Shown here piece after piece: positions 52,804-59,801 of a stretch of 64,000 nucleotides of DNA (the first letter of the stretch is position 1; each line of letters opens with the position of its first letter). The notes beneath the pieces were generated by a model, which saw only the letters and a program-made list of their open reading frames with translations, did no database searches and was not told where the DNA came from. The stretch is from NCBI GenBank assembly GCA_964569815.1, contig CAZMUN010000001.1:1-64000 (forward strand). The letters run 5' to 3'. The translations under genes and the position numbers were made by a program. The stretch is from CAZMUN01 sp964569815. Its GTDB lineage: Archaea > Iainarchaeota > Iainarchaeia > Iainarchaeales > GCA-2688035.

Positions 52804-54270
52804 TCACAGCTTTTTCAGCTTAACCCCCTTTTTGTGAAGCAATTCCTCAATTGGCGCTTCCTCGCATTCTGTTGTAACCTCTGCCATCAAAGACAAGTTC
52901 TTCACAAGGCCACACTGTGGTCCATCCGGCGTTTCCACAGGCCCAAGCCTGCCCCAATGGGTTCCATGGACGTCCCTTGCCTCATAAAGCTCACGGTTCT
53001 TATTCAAAGGACTCTTAACTTTTCTCAAGTCAGTTAAAGGGCTCAAATAATTTACACGATCCATGAACTTGCTTACGCCTGTAGCACGGCCAATCCAGTT
53101 GCCTGTTGACATCGCAAACCTTATCCTTTCGCTTACAGCGCCAGGCCTTACCACCGTGCTAATGTTAAGCTTCCTTCTTCTCGTGACAGTTCTATCAATC
53201 TGAAACTTAAGGTCCTTGATAAAATACTTGAAACTGTACCTAAACAAGTGCTCCATAAGCTTTCCTGAAAGCTCAAGCCTTTTGTTGCTGTAATGGTCCT
53301 TGTCGTCTTCGCCACGCAAACCATAATGCCTTTCAACAGCCTTTGTTGCCATCATAGTCAAATAGTATGCCTTTGCAAGCCTGTCTTCCTTGCTTTGGCC
53401 AATGTGCGGCAAAAGGAATGCATCAATTACTTCTTGTGCTCTGCGAAGCCTGTAATCAATCACCTGGCCTGGCGCCACAAACTTTCCAAGCCTGTCTAAG
53501 GCCTCTTCCTCGTTCCTAACAAAAGTGTTCTGCCAGTTAACCAAAATATCGTTTTCAATTTCCTTCTCATCAGGAAACGCGTCTTTGAATTCACGCAAAG
53601 TCTTTATTCCTAAAGCCTTCAATAAAACAAAAAGCTTAAGCTTCTTCGGAGAAGAAGGAAAAGTAATGTAAAGCATGCCATCGCTTTTCCTTGAAACCCG
53701 AACTCGGCCCTTAAAAGCCCCCTTGGTTGAAATCACTTCAGCATCAATGCCCTTAAGGCCCTCTGTAATCAAAACGCGGTCGCTTGCCAAAACCTCCTGA
53801 GTCATCAAAGCCTTTTCCGAACCATTGATGATAAAATAGCCGCCGGTATCCTTTGGGTCTTCCCCCATCTCAATAAGCTCTTCATCGCTTTTTCCCCTAA
53901 GCCAGCAAAGGTCAGACTTAAGCATTATCGGCAATTCCCCAATATAAGCACGCCTTACGTCCTGCTCAACGCCCCGCCTCAACATCCTCATGGTCAAAAA
54001 CAACGGGCCAGTGTAAGACCTGTTTCTGATGCGAGCTTCCATTGGATAAAACTGGTTTCTGGGGCTGCCGTCTGCCTCAACGATTTTCGGCTTATGCACC
54101 TCAATATCAGAAAGCTCGATTTTAACTTCCTCAATCTTTGGAATAATCTCATTGTTTTCCTTAACAATCTCAGGAAGCTTTTTTTCCACAAACTGGTTAA
54201 AGCTGTCAATCTCCATCTGGGCAAAGTTCTTATTCCTGAAATAAGACTCAACCAGTTCCCAGTTATGCAT
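52804..54270 (-). CDS. rpo2N: RNA polymerase subunit Rpo2N (B'')
   Basis: 488 residues from the ATG at 54270, 1 base after the Rpo5 stop. It has the protrusion and lobe: MLRRGVEQDVRRAYIGELPIMLKSD, GGYFIINGSEKALMTQE and the end SRATGVSKFMDRVNYLSPLTDLRKV...GPVETPDGPQCGLVKNLSLMA. Confidence 0.97.
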   Translation of the reverse strand: MHNWELVESYFRNKNFAQMEIDSFNQFVEKKLPEIVKENNEIIPKIEEVKIELSDIEVHKPKIVEADGSPRNQFYPMEARIRNRSYTGPLFLTMRMLRRGVEQDVRRAYIGELPIMLKSDLCWLRGKSDEELIEMGEDPKDTGGYFIINGSEKALMTQEVLASDRVLITEGLKGIDAEVISTKGAFKGRVRVSRKSDGMLYITFPSSPKKLKLFVLLKALGIKTLREFKDAFPDEKEIENDILVNWQNTFVRNEEEALDRLGKFVAPGQVIDYRLRRAQEVIDAFLLPHIGQSKEDRLAKAYYLTMMATKAVERHYGLRGEDDKDHYSNKRLELSGKLMEHLFRYSFKYFIKDLKFQIDRTVTRRRKLNISTVVRPGAVSERIRFAMSTGNWIGRATGVSKFMDRVNYLSPLTDLRKVKSPLNKNRELYEARDVHGTHWGRLGPVETPDGPQCGLVKNLSLMAEVTTECEEAPIEELLHKKGVKLKKL

Positions 54271-54271
54271 C

Positions 54272-54508
54272 TTAAACAACCCTCCTATAGTAAACAGTTT
54301 TTCCCGCAGTAGGGCTGTCTCTCACAATCTTTATTATGTCATTCCGGTTTGCATCCATCTCTTCAATTGCTGCATCAGAAGAATCCATTTTTGGAAGCTG
54401 GTCCAAGGTTAAGTTATGCTTAGTTAAAAGCTCTGCAGCCTGTTCCTTGCTCAACAAGTAGTGCTTTGGAACTAAAAAATGGTCCTCGGTTTTAAACGGC
54501 AAACTCAA
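54272..54508 (-). CDS. rpo5: RNA polymerase subunit Rpo5 (H)
   Basis: 78 residues. Conserved: FLVPKHYLLSKEQAAELLTKHNLTLDQLPKM and the closing IIKIVRDSPTAGKTVYYRRVV. The start is TTG at 54508, after an AAGGGGT element. It heads the RNA polymerase operon and is preceded by a leader with a 9-bp hairpin. Confidence 0.95.
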   Translation of the reverse strand: MSLPFKTEDHFLVPKHYLLSKEQAAELLTKHNLTLDQLPKMDSSDAAIEEMDANRNDIIKIVRDSPTAGKTVYYRRVV

Positions 54509-54545
54509 TACCCCTTGCAGTTAAACGATTTCAAGCCAGGCATGC

Positions 54546-54567
54546 TTTTGGCTGGCTTCAGCCAAAA
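54546..54567 (-). promoter_or_regulatory. Leader hairpin of the RNA polymerase operon
   Basis: TTTTGGCTG and CAGCCAAAA form a perfect 9-bp stem with a 4-base loop, about 40 bases before the rpo5 start and inside the predicted leader. There is no T-run directly after it, so a regulatory or stabilising role is more likely than termination. Confidence 0.5.
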
Positions 54568-54594
54568 ACGCACTTGTGAAGATAGATGGCACCA

Positions 54595-54603
54595 ATTTTA
54601 AAC
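54595..54603 (-). promoter_or_regulatory. TATA box of the RNA polymerase operon
   Basis: GTTTAAAAT on the minus strand; transcription would start near 54570, just before the leader hairpin, leaving a leader of about 60 bases. The rest of the 54604-54703 interval is A/T-rich and has other TATA-like runs. Confidence 0.5.
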
Positions 54604-54703
54604 AATTCCTCACGCTCAAGCCGAAAAATCGCTAAATTAAAGATGATTACTATATTCTTTAAAAATAGAAAACAATTTAAAGCTTCTCTAACGGCCTTCT
54701 TTG

Positions 54704-54811
54704 CTATTTTTGAATCCTTTTCTTCAATTCAGGCGGCAAACGCCCTTTTTTCCTGTAAAAGTCTATAATCTCCTGTGGAGTGTAAAGCCTGTTGCCCTTC
54801 CTTGCAGCCAT
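54704..54811 (-). CDS. 35-residue basic protein, unknown
   Basis: Translation: MAARKGNRLYTPQEIIDFY, then RKKGRLPPELKKRIQK. It has no Shine-Dalgarno, but a TATA box (TTTTTATA, 54840-54847) lies 29 bases before the ATG, right for a leaderless mRNA. The TPQEIIDFYRKKGRLPPEL segment would form a helix-turn-helix-sized unit and looks like coding sequence. Function is unknown. Confidence 0.55.
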   Translation of the reverse strand: MAARKGNRLYTPQEIIDFYRKKGRLPPELKKRIQK

Positions 54812-54839
54812 TTCAAACGACAAAAATAGCGCTTTAGAC

Positions 54840-54847
54840 TATAAAAA
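54840..54847 (-). promoter_or_regulatory. TATA box of the 35-residue protein
   Basis: TTTTTATA on the minus strand, 29 bases before the ATG at 54811, overlapping the end of the HD-hydrolase gene. Confidence 0.5.
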
Positions 54848-54853
54848 CATTTC

Positions 54854-55432
54854 TCAAACCTGTTCCAATTCCTCCAAAACAAGCCCGAAGACTTCCTTCA
54901 ATTCCTTGTTTTCAAGCCTTGAATTCCCATAATCAAAAAAAACCTTCAGCCTGGCCCTCAGCCTTTTTTCAGAAGCATACTCTTGAGCCTGAAAAACGGC
55001 CTCAAGCCTATCCAACTCGTAGACAAGCTTGGCTTCCTCCGAATTGCGGGCCTCATACTCTTGCCAAAGTTTCCAAAACTCTTTCCTCAAAGCGCCATCC
55101 ACCTTTTCCAAAATTTTTTTCAAAGCCTTTTCTTCCCTAGCATGCTTTTCAGCCTGCCAAGCCAAATCCCTTTCATGCTCTGGCCTTGTAACAACATCGC
55201 CAACAACAGCCTCAGCCAAGTCATGAACCAAGGACAGCTTCACCGCCTTGCAGGAATCAAGCTCCTGCCTTTCCGCAAAAGCCATTGCCATCAACGCAAG
55301 CCTAAAGGAGTGGTCTGCAACAGACTCCGAATCCTTGACACCACGGTCAACCCAACCCTGCCTCCTCTCAACTTTAAGTCTTCCAACCAAATGAAAGAAT
55401 TTCACAAGGCCCTTCAAATCCTTTCCAGCCAT
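54854..55432 (-). CDS. HD-domain hydrolase, HDDC2/YfbR-like
   Basis: 192 residues. The metal-binding HD motif is complete: DRGVKDSESVADHSFRLALMAM (His), LVHDLAEAVVGDV (His-Asp) and a late Asp in LVYELDRLEAVFQAQEY. Relatives are 5'-deoxyribonucleotidases of nucleotide turnover. It stands alone between secreted-protein and polymerase genes. Confidence 0.88.
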   Translation of the reverse strand: MAGKDLKGLVKFFHLVGRLKVERRQGWVDRGVKDSESVADHSFRLALMAMAFAERQELDSCKAVKLSLVHDLAEAVVGDVVTRPEHERDLAWQAEKHAREEKALKKILEKVDGALRKEFWKLWQEYEARNSEEAKLVYELDRLEAVFQAQEYASEKRLRARLKVFFDYGNSRLENKELKEVFGLVLEELEQV

Positions 55433-55514
55433 AAACCAGTATAGGGTGAAGAAACAATAAAAACCACAACGTTAGCTTCAACACCAACGTCCCCAAAACC
55501 TTTTTCAACCAGGG

Positions 55515-56384
55515 CTACTTCTTCTTGCCCTGCTTTTCTTTTTCCAAAATAATCTGTTCCTCGACATTGGTTTCGCTTATCTCTTCCTTTATTTCATCAA
55601 CCCTTTCCTCAAATTCGTCGCCGCTTATTCTCCTGCGCAGGTAAGCCGTTTCCAAATTTTTCAGTTCCTTTGCCAAAGCATTCTTTTTCGCACGCAATCC
55701 CTCAATTTTTTCCCTTATCTTCTTCTCTGAAGCCACTTTTATCAAAACATAGGCTGCAACCGCAATCAAAACAAAGCCAAGCCCGGCCCAAGCCGCGGGA
55801 TTCTTTTCAAAAGGCACGGGAACGTTGTACTGGATGCTCACAGGCTCGTTTGGAATAGGGTCCCACTCGATAAGAACCCCTTCCTGCAAGCTCCTGTTTT
55901 TTGGAAAGTATGAAACAACTTTGCTTCCTTTAGGCAACCCAATCCGCAGAACATTTCCTGTTTCAGGGCCTGCCTCAGGCAAATTCCACTTCTCAAACCG
56001 TATCTCCCAAAAGTCTTCCTTTTTTTCAGCAATCTTTTCAGTAACCGATTCCGCCGCTATAACAATCTCGCCTTTCTCTGAATCATAGGAAAAAAGGCAA
56101 TCACTGCTTATCACAAAAAAATCCAGGGAACGGAACAACGCATCGCTAATGCCCTCTTCCCGGCATTCCATTGGCGTAATGGCCAAGTTCTCCAAGCCAG
56201 CCTGCTGCAAGCACTGCCATTCATAGGGAATATGCCAAACAGTTGTCATAAGCCCTGTTCCGTCTTCCTGAAGATACAGCTCCAGCAAAAACTCGGAAGT
56301 GTCCTCTGCAACAATGTCACAGCTCTGCGCATAACCAAAACCAAGAAACAGAACCAAAAAAAACGGCAAAAAAGCCTTTCCCAT
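55515..56384 (-). CDS. Exported membrane-anchored protein with cytoplasmic coiled coil
   Basis: 289 residues from the ATG at 56384, which follows a TATA box (TTCTTAAATACC, 56408-56418) by 24 bases. A signal peptide (GKAFLPFFLVLFLGFGYAQSC) leads to an outside domain of about 170 residues with five Cys, then one membrane helix (about 200-222) and a charged coiled coil to the end (RAKKNALAKELKNLETAYL...). The topology resembles conserved archaeal DUF-type membrane proteins that may sense the surface, but I do not recognise the family. Confidence 0.8.
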   Translation of the reverse strand: MGKAFLPFFLVLFLGFGYAQSCDIVAEDTSEFLLELYLQEDGTGLMTTVWHIPYEWQCLQQAGLENLAITPMECREEGISDALFRSLDFFVISSDCLFSYDSEKGEIVIAAESVTEKIAEKKEDFWEIRFEKWNLPEAGPETGNVLRIGLPKGSKVVSYFPKNRSLQEGVLIEWDPIPNEPVSIQYNVPVPFEKNPAAWAGLGFVLIAVAAYVLIKVASEKKIREKIEGLRAKKNALAKELKNLETAYLRRRISGDEFEERVDEIKEEISETNVEEQIILEKEKQGKKK

Positions 56385-56473
56385 TTCCAAAATAAAGCAA
56401 CAAACTGGTATTTAAGAACCCCCCCAAACCGCCTGACTGTGTTTAAATACTGATTGCAGGCAAAAATAATTCA

Positions 56474-56493
56474 AGGCAAGGCAGCAGTTGCCT
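56474..56493. repeat. Inverted repeat in a divergent promoter region
   Basis: AGGCAA and TTGCCT form a 6-bp inverted repeat around 8 bases, between the two divergent genes that start at 56384 and 56531. It could be an operator; nothing else is seen in this 146-base gap apart from TATA-like runs. Confidence 0.3.
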
Positions 56494-56530
56494 AACCCTA
56501 AAAAAAAACCTATTTCAAAACAAAGCACAA

Positions 56531-57178
56531 GTGAACAGCTTGAAAACAAACTGCCTTTCATTAAACTGCAGTGAATGCTGCAAGCGCTATTGGGTGAATA
56601 TGCTTCCAGGGGAAGCAAAAGCAATTGCCAAAGAACTTGAAATGCCTTTCCCAGAATTCCTGGAAAAAAAATGCGTTCTTGCAGCACACATTTACCCAAA
56701 GCAATCCTGGGAAGGGCGCCTTTCACTCAACAACGAAATGCTTCCCCAAAAAGTTTTTGGCTTCTGTGAAAAAAGCCTTGACTTCATGCCAGGCCATTTT
56801 CTTGTGCTCCCGTTCATGTCGCCAAAAAGAAACAAAAAAGGAGCATGCATTTTCCTAAAAAAAGGAAAATGCATAGTGCACTCAAAGGCCCCCAAAACCT
56901 GCAAGCTCTTTCCTTTCATTGCATTCAGCACCCAACCCCTAAAAGACGTTTACCCCTTCTGCCCGGCACTGCACCAATTCAAACACAAAAGACTCAAAGG
57001 AACAGTAGACCAAAGCCACAAGAAAAAAATAGACGCATACTTTACTGCAATAGAAGAAAAGGGTTTCTCAAAACAGTGGCCTGCTTTCCCAAAAAAAGCA
57101 ATCCTTCTTTTGAACGGGGAAAAAGCAATCCCCCTAACCCAAAAAGAATTCCTCCAACTGATAAGGCCGTTCCAATAA
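56531..57178 (+). CDS. YkgJ-type Cys-cluster protein
   Basis: 215 residues from a GTG start. The family pattern is C-x4-C-x2-CC near the N-terminus (CLSLNCSECC), followed by CVLAAHIYP, a second group CIFLKKGKCIVHSKAPKTCKLFPF and YPFC. These Cys bind a zinc or iron-sulfur centre; the molecular role of the family is unknown. It is the first gene of a short plus-strand island. Confidence 0.87.
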   Translation: MNSLKTNCLSLNCSECCKRYWVNMLPGEAKAIAKELEMPFPEFLEKKCVLAAHIYPKQSWEGRLSLNNEMLPQKVFGFCEKSLDFMPGHFLVLPFMSPKRNKKGACIFLKKGKCIVHSKAPKTCKLFPFIAFSTQPLKDVYPFCPALHQFKHKRLKGTVDQSHKKKIDAYFTAIEEKGFSKQWPAFPKKAILLLNGEKAIPLTQKEFLQLIRPFQ

Positions 57179-57196
57179 AAAAAAACAAAAAAAAAA

Positions 57197-57268
57197 CGCC
57201 CTGGCCGGGAATTGAACCCGAGTCACAGCCTCGACAGGGCCGTATCCTAACCTCTAGACTACCAGGGC
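57197..57268 (-). tRNA. tRNA-Asp(GUC)
   Basis: 72 nt without an intron. Acceptor arms GCCCTGG and CCAGGGC, G discriminator, T arm TCGGGTTCAATTCCCGG. The anticodon stem CGGCC/GGCTG encloses loop CTGTCGA, so the anticodon is GUC. CCA is not encoded. T's follow directly on the minus strand (TTTTTTTTTGTTTTT), a natural terminator. Confidence 0.95.
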
Positions 57269-57281
57269 AGCCAATTGACAT

Positions 57282-57380
57282 ATGGCATCGTCGTGCCATC
57301 TTCTTTGTTGCAGGGCAGCAACTCGATGCCACCAGCTTGCTCCATTTTTGCCCTATCTTCGTGACTTCGTCGTCAGATAG
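57282..57380 (-). ncRNA. Candidate structured RNA: three hairpins upstream of tRNA-Asp
   Basis: Three consecutive stems can be drawn: CTATC+TGAC/GTCA+GATAG (57353-57380), GGTGGCA/TGCTGCC (57314-57333, two G-U pairs) and ATGGCA/TGCCAT (57282-57299). Each has a 6-base loop. A TATA-like GGGATTTAAAAAAAC lies upstream (about 57418-57426). No ORF with a start codon covers it. It may be a separate small RNA or the leader of the tRNA precursor. Apart from this RNA and the pilin promoter, the 57269-57503 gap holds nothing I can identify. Confidence 0.35.
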
Positions 57381-57471
57381 AGCGTAGAATTGTCTGAATT
57401 ATTTGGCGTCGGTTGTTTTTTTAAATCCCTTTCCTGGCCTTTTTTTTTGAGCAACTGCCGGCATTGCCAAG

Positions 57472-57480
57472 TTTTATTAA
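57472..57480 (+). promoter_or_regulatory. TATA box of the pilin-like gene
   Basis: TTTTATTAA, 24 bases before the ATG at 57504, with no Shine-Dalgarno: leaderless start predicted. Confidence 0.55.
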
Positions 57481-57503
57481 CAACTTTGCCCATATTTTCA
57501 AAC

Positions 57504-58469
57504 ATGCTTAAACGCAGGGCACAGGCCGGAATGGAATACCTGATTACTTACGGCTGGGCAATTGTTGTTGTTGCCACAATCATGGGTGTTCTTGTTGTAC
57601 TTTTTCAGCCTGCAGCTTCTGAAAGGTGCGGTGGCCTTGAAAACCTTCTATGTGTAGAGCACGCAGTGAACAGCGAAGGAACCCTTGTCCTGCTGCTTCA
57701 AAACGCAACAGGCCAGGAGGTTTCTGACTTGTCAATAACCTTTGGAGGCGACTTTTTGTCTCTTCCAGAGGGACAGGAAGGCAGCCCTGAAACAGACAAG
57801 GAAACTGTTCCAGCAGGCCTGCAGTTCAGGGTTACGGGCGACACAGGCCTAAACCAGGGCCAAACCTATACTGGGATTGTAAGAGTAAGCTACAAAACCC
57901 AGAACGGCTTCAACCATGTTGAGGAAGCAAACCTTGTCGGCAGGAGCGAAGGGAGCGGAACAGGCCTTTCTCAAGCAACCTTGAACCCACTGCAGGCAGT
58001 AGGCTACCAGGACGAAGGCACAGGCTGCCAGGCAGAAGAAAACCACCTCTCTTTGGTGAATGCCTTGGACGGAGTTTGGGCTGTTGATGCTTCCTCTTGC
58101 GCTGGCATAAGCTACAATTATTACGCAACTGGAACAAGCTCGGCCTACTTTGATGCCCTTGCCTTGCAATTCGATGTTTCAGGCTACAATTCAGCCGACT
58201 ACGATGCAATCCTGCGCTTTTACATCAGGGACGGCGGCTACAGCACGGCCTGGCACCATTACAAGGTTTACGGAACCTTTAAGGACAACTCTGAATGCTA
58301 CGATGTTTCTCCAAGCTCTTGTGGAGGAAACCCGGACTCGTTTGCAAACGGCTTTGAAGGCTGGATTGAAAAGCCTTTGGAAGACAGCTTTTGGGAAGAC
58401 GGCTTCCTATCCCTGAGAATATGGGATGCCCGGGTTGACCGCGTTGAACTAAAACTGGAGGGAGCGTAA
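57504..58469 (+). CDS. Type IV pilin-like protein with class III signal peptide
   Basis: 321 residues from the ATG at 57504; an upstream in-frame start at 57390 would bury the signal. The N-terminus MLKRRAQAGMEYLITYGWAI, followed by VVVATIMGVLVVLF, is a prepilin signal cut by a PibD-like peptidase next to the hydrophobic stem. The outer domain has seven Cys, several Asn-rich turns and an aromatic C-terminal domain. It may form a thin surface filament or a minor pilin. Its stop overlaps the next gene (TAATG). Confidence 0.85.
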   Translation: MLKRRAQAGMEYLITYGWAIVVVATIMGVLVVLFQPAASERCGGLENLLCVEHAVNSEGTLVLLLQNATGQEVSDLSITFGGDFLSLPEGQEGSPETDKETVPAGLQFRVTGDTGLNQGQTYTGIVRVSYKTQNGFNHVEEANLVGRSEGSGTGLSQATLNPLQAVGYQDEGTGCQAEENHLSLVNALDGVWAVDASSCAGISYNYYATGTSSAYFDALALQFDVSGYNSADYDAILRFYIRDGGYSTAWHHYKVYGTFKDNSECYDVSPSSCGGNPDSFANGFEGWIEKPLEDSFWEDGFLSLRIWDARVDRVELKLEGA

Positions 58470-59137
58470 TGGAGCCAAGAGAATTCCTGATTTTTATCAT
58501 AAGCATTGTGGTAATAATTGTATTCGCCTTTTTCCTTATTCCACTGGCCCAGAACACGACTGAGCCAGAAAGCTGTGGCCCTACCTCAAAAGGGTTCTGC
58601 AACCAGCTTACGGAATTCTGCAAAAGCATGGGAATGAATGAAAGCGACTGCTATTCCCTGATAATTTCCTCTGTTGCATCACAAACCCAGTTCGGTGAAG
58701 AAACATGCGAAAGCTTGGAGCCTTTTTACAGAAACAAGTGCTATGCGGTACTGGCCAAGGAAAGCGTTGCATCCATTCCTGCAAAAGCAGAGGTCTTATG
58801 CGACAAAATAACAGAGGACAGCAGGCGTGCCTGGTGCCTTCAGGACCTAGCAGTATACTCTTTTTCACCCCAAAACAGCAATGCAGTGGAAATATGTGAA
58901 GGGATCTTTGACTTAACCCTGGTAGACGAATGCCTTTTCTCTGTTGCAAAAAGGGCCTCTGAATTCAGTTTGGAGGAAGCTGAAAAAGTTTGCCAAAGAA
59001 TCAACCTCGAAAGCCAGCAAAAGGTATGCAAAGCGGTTGTTACACAAAAATATGACAAGCAAGCAGCAGTAGAAATATGCAATTCCCTGGAAGATGACCA
59101 GGAAAGGCTTGGCTGTTTAACGCACGTAAAAGTATGA
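58469..59137 (+). CDS. Membrane-anchored C-x11-C repeat protein
   Basis: 222 residues, family not recognised. One N-terminal membrane helix (about 5-27) anchors an outside domain made of about six helical repeats. Four have the exact spacing C-x11-C (starting LCDKI, ICEGI, VCQRI, ICNSL), and two earlier ones have C-x10-C and C-x9-C. The four exact repeats start 32, 32 and 29 residues apart. The pairs could lock each helical hairpin by a disulfide. It overlaps the pilin-like gene and is likely its partner. Confidence 0.82.
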   Translation: MEPREFLIFIISIVVIIVFAFFLIPLAQNTTEPESCGPTSKGFCNQLTEFCKSMGMNESDCYSLIISSVASQTQFGEETCESLEPFYRNKCYAVLAKESVASIPAKAEVLCDKITEDSRRAWCLQDLAVYSFSPQNSNAVEICEGIFDLTLVDECLFSVAKRASEFSLEEAEKVCQRINLESQQKVCKAVVTQKYDKQAAVEICNSLEDDQERLGCLTHVKV

Positions 59138-59603
59138 TTGGGCTGCAACCTTTTCCAAAGCAAGGCCTGCTGCAACCCCCATAAAACAGGCTTCCCGGCA
59201 GTGACCTAATTGCAAACCCTGTTGGGTAACTCGTGCCGGTGTAAACAATGAAAGCGCTTGGAAGCCCTGCCAAAAGCCATGCGTAAAAGCCAAAGGCTTT
59301 TCCCCTGCAAAAGCCAGTGCTTCTGAAGCAGTCCTTAAATTTTGAAAACGCTGCTGACATCGCAAAACCCAAAACAAGCGGGTAAAAAAAGAAGAGCGTC
59401 ATAAAAGGGTAGTCCGCTGCATGCGTTTCTCCAAGCGAAAGAATGTCATAAGGAAACAATGCGGCGATTATTGCATCTGCTATGAAAGAAACAACAAAAA
59501 TTGCAGCAGCTGCAGCAATTCCGCCCAAAAAAAGCTTTTTCCAGTCAAAATTCGCCCAGCTGCCTCCTAAAAAGGAGAAAGGCACTGCCTTACTTTCCTG
59601 CAA
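59117..59603 (-). pseudogene. Four-helix membrane protein interrupted by a 1-base frameshift
   Basis: From a TTG start at 59603 the frame encodes WANFDWKKLFLGGIAAAAAIF..., several membrane helices and FGFYAWLLAGLPSAFIVYTG. After SLPGSLFYG it changes frame at a run of five C's (59176-59180); the correct continuation VAAGLALEKVAAQSYFYVR ends at 59117. Removing one base restores a protein of about 161 residues. Without correction the ORF runs on antisense into the preceding plus-strand gene. It may be a true mutation or a homopolymer error. Function unknown. Confidence 0.75.
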
Positions 59604-59745
59604 TGCCTTTTTTCTTCACATAAGCCCAAATCTTTTTTGTCATCTCGCTTGGGGCAATAGGGCTTGAACCAAAAATCTGTTCAGCTGTCTCAGAACAGCC
59701 TTTGAAGTTTATTTGGTATCCGCCAAACGCTTTTTTAGCCGGCAT
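59590..59745 (-). CDS. 51-residue protein resembling half a SWIB domain
   Basis: Translation: MPAKKAFGGYQINFKG, then CSETAEQIFGSSPIAPSEM, then TKKIWAYVKKKGIAGK. The last 35 residues match the first half of the SWIB/MDM2 pattern (a hydrophobic 'xxxIxGxxPxxxxExxKKxWxYIKK' stretch) and then stop. A GGGAGG site precedes the ATG by 9 bases. It overlaps the next gene by 14 bases. A chromatin or nucleic-acid role is only suggested by the likeness. Confidence 0.7.
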   Translation of the reverse strand: MPAKKAFGGYQINFKGCSETAEQIFGSSPIAPSEMTKKIWAYVKKKGIAGK

Positions 59746-59801
59746 GATTTTTTACCTCCCAACATTTAAAAAATTCTAAAAATAATATGCCTTTTCTGCT
59801 T

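Noticed and set aside
57271..57386. Open minus-strand frame reading ...FYALSDDEVTKIGQKW...
   Set aside because: It looks protein-like, but there is no start codon after the upstream stop, and it runs into tRNA-Asp; the hairpins explain the region at least as well.
57390..57503. Upstream in-frame extension of the pilin-like gene
   Set aside because: It would add 38 residues before the class III signal, overlap the candidate RNA and ignore the TATA box that fits the ATG at 57504.
59040..59116. C-terminal run-on of the frameshifted membrane protein
   Set aside because: It is antisense to the C-x11-C protein and out of frame with the natural ending of the gene.
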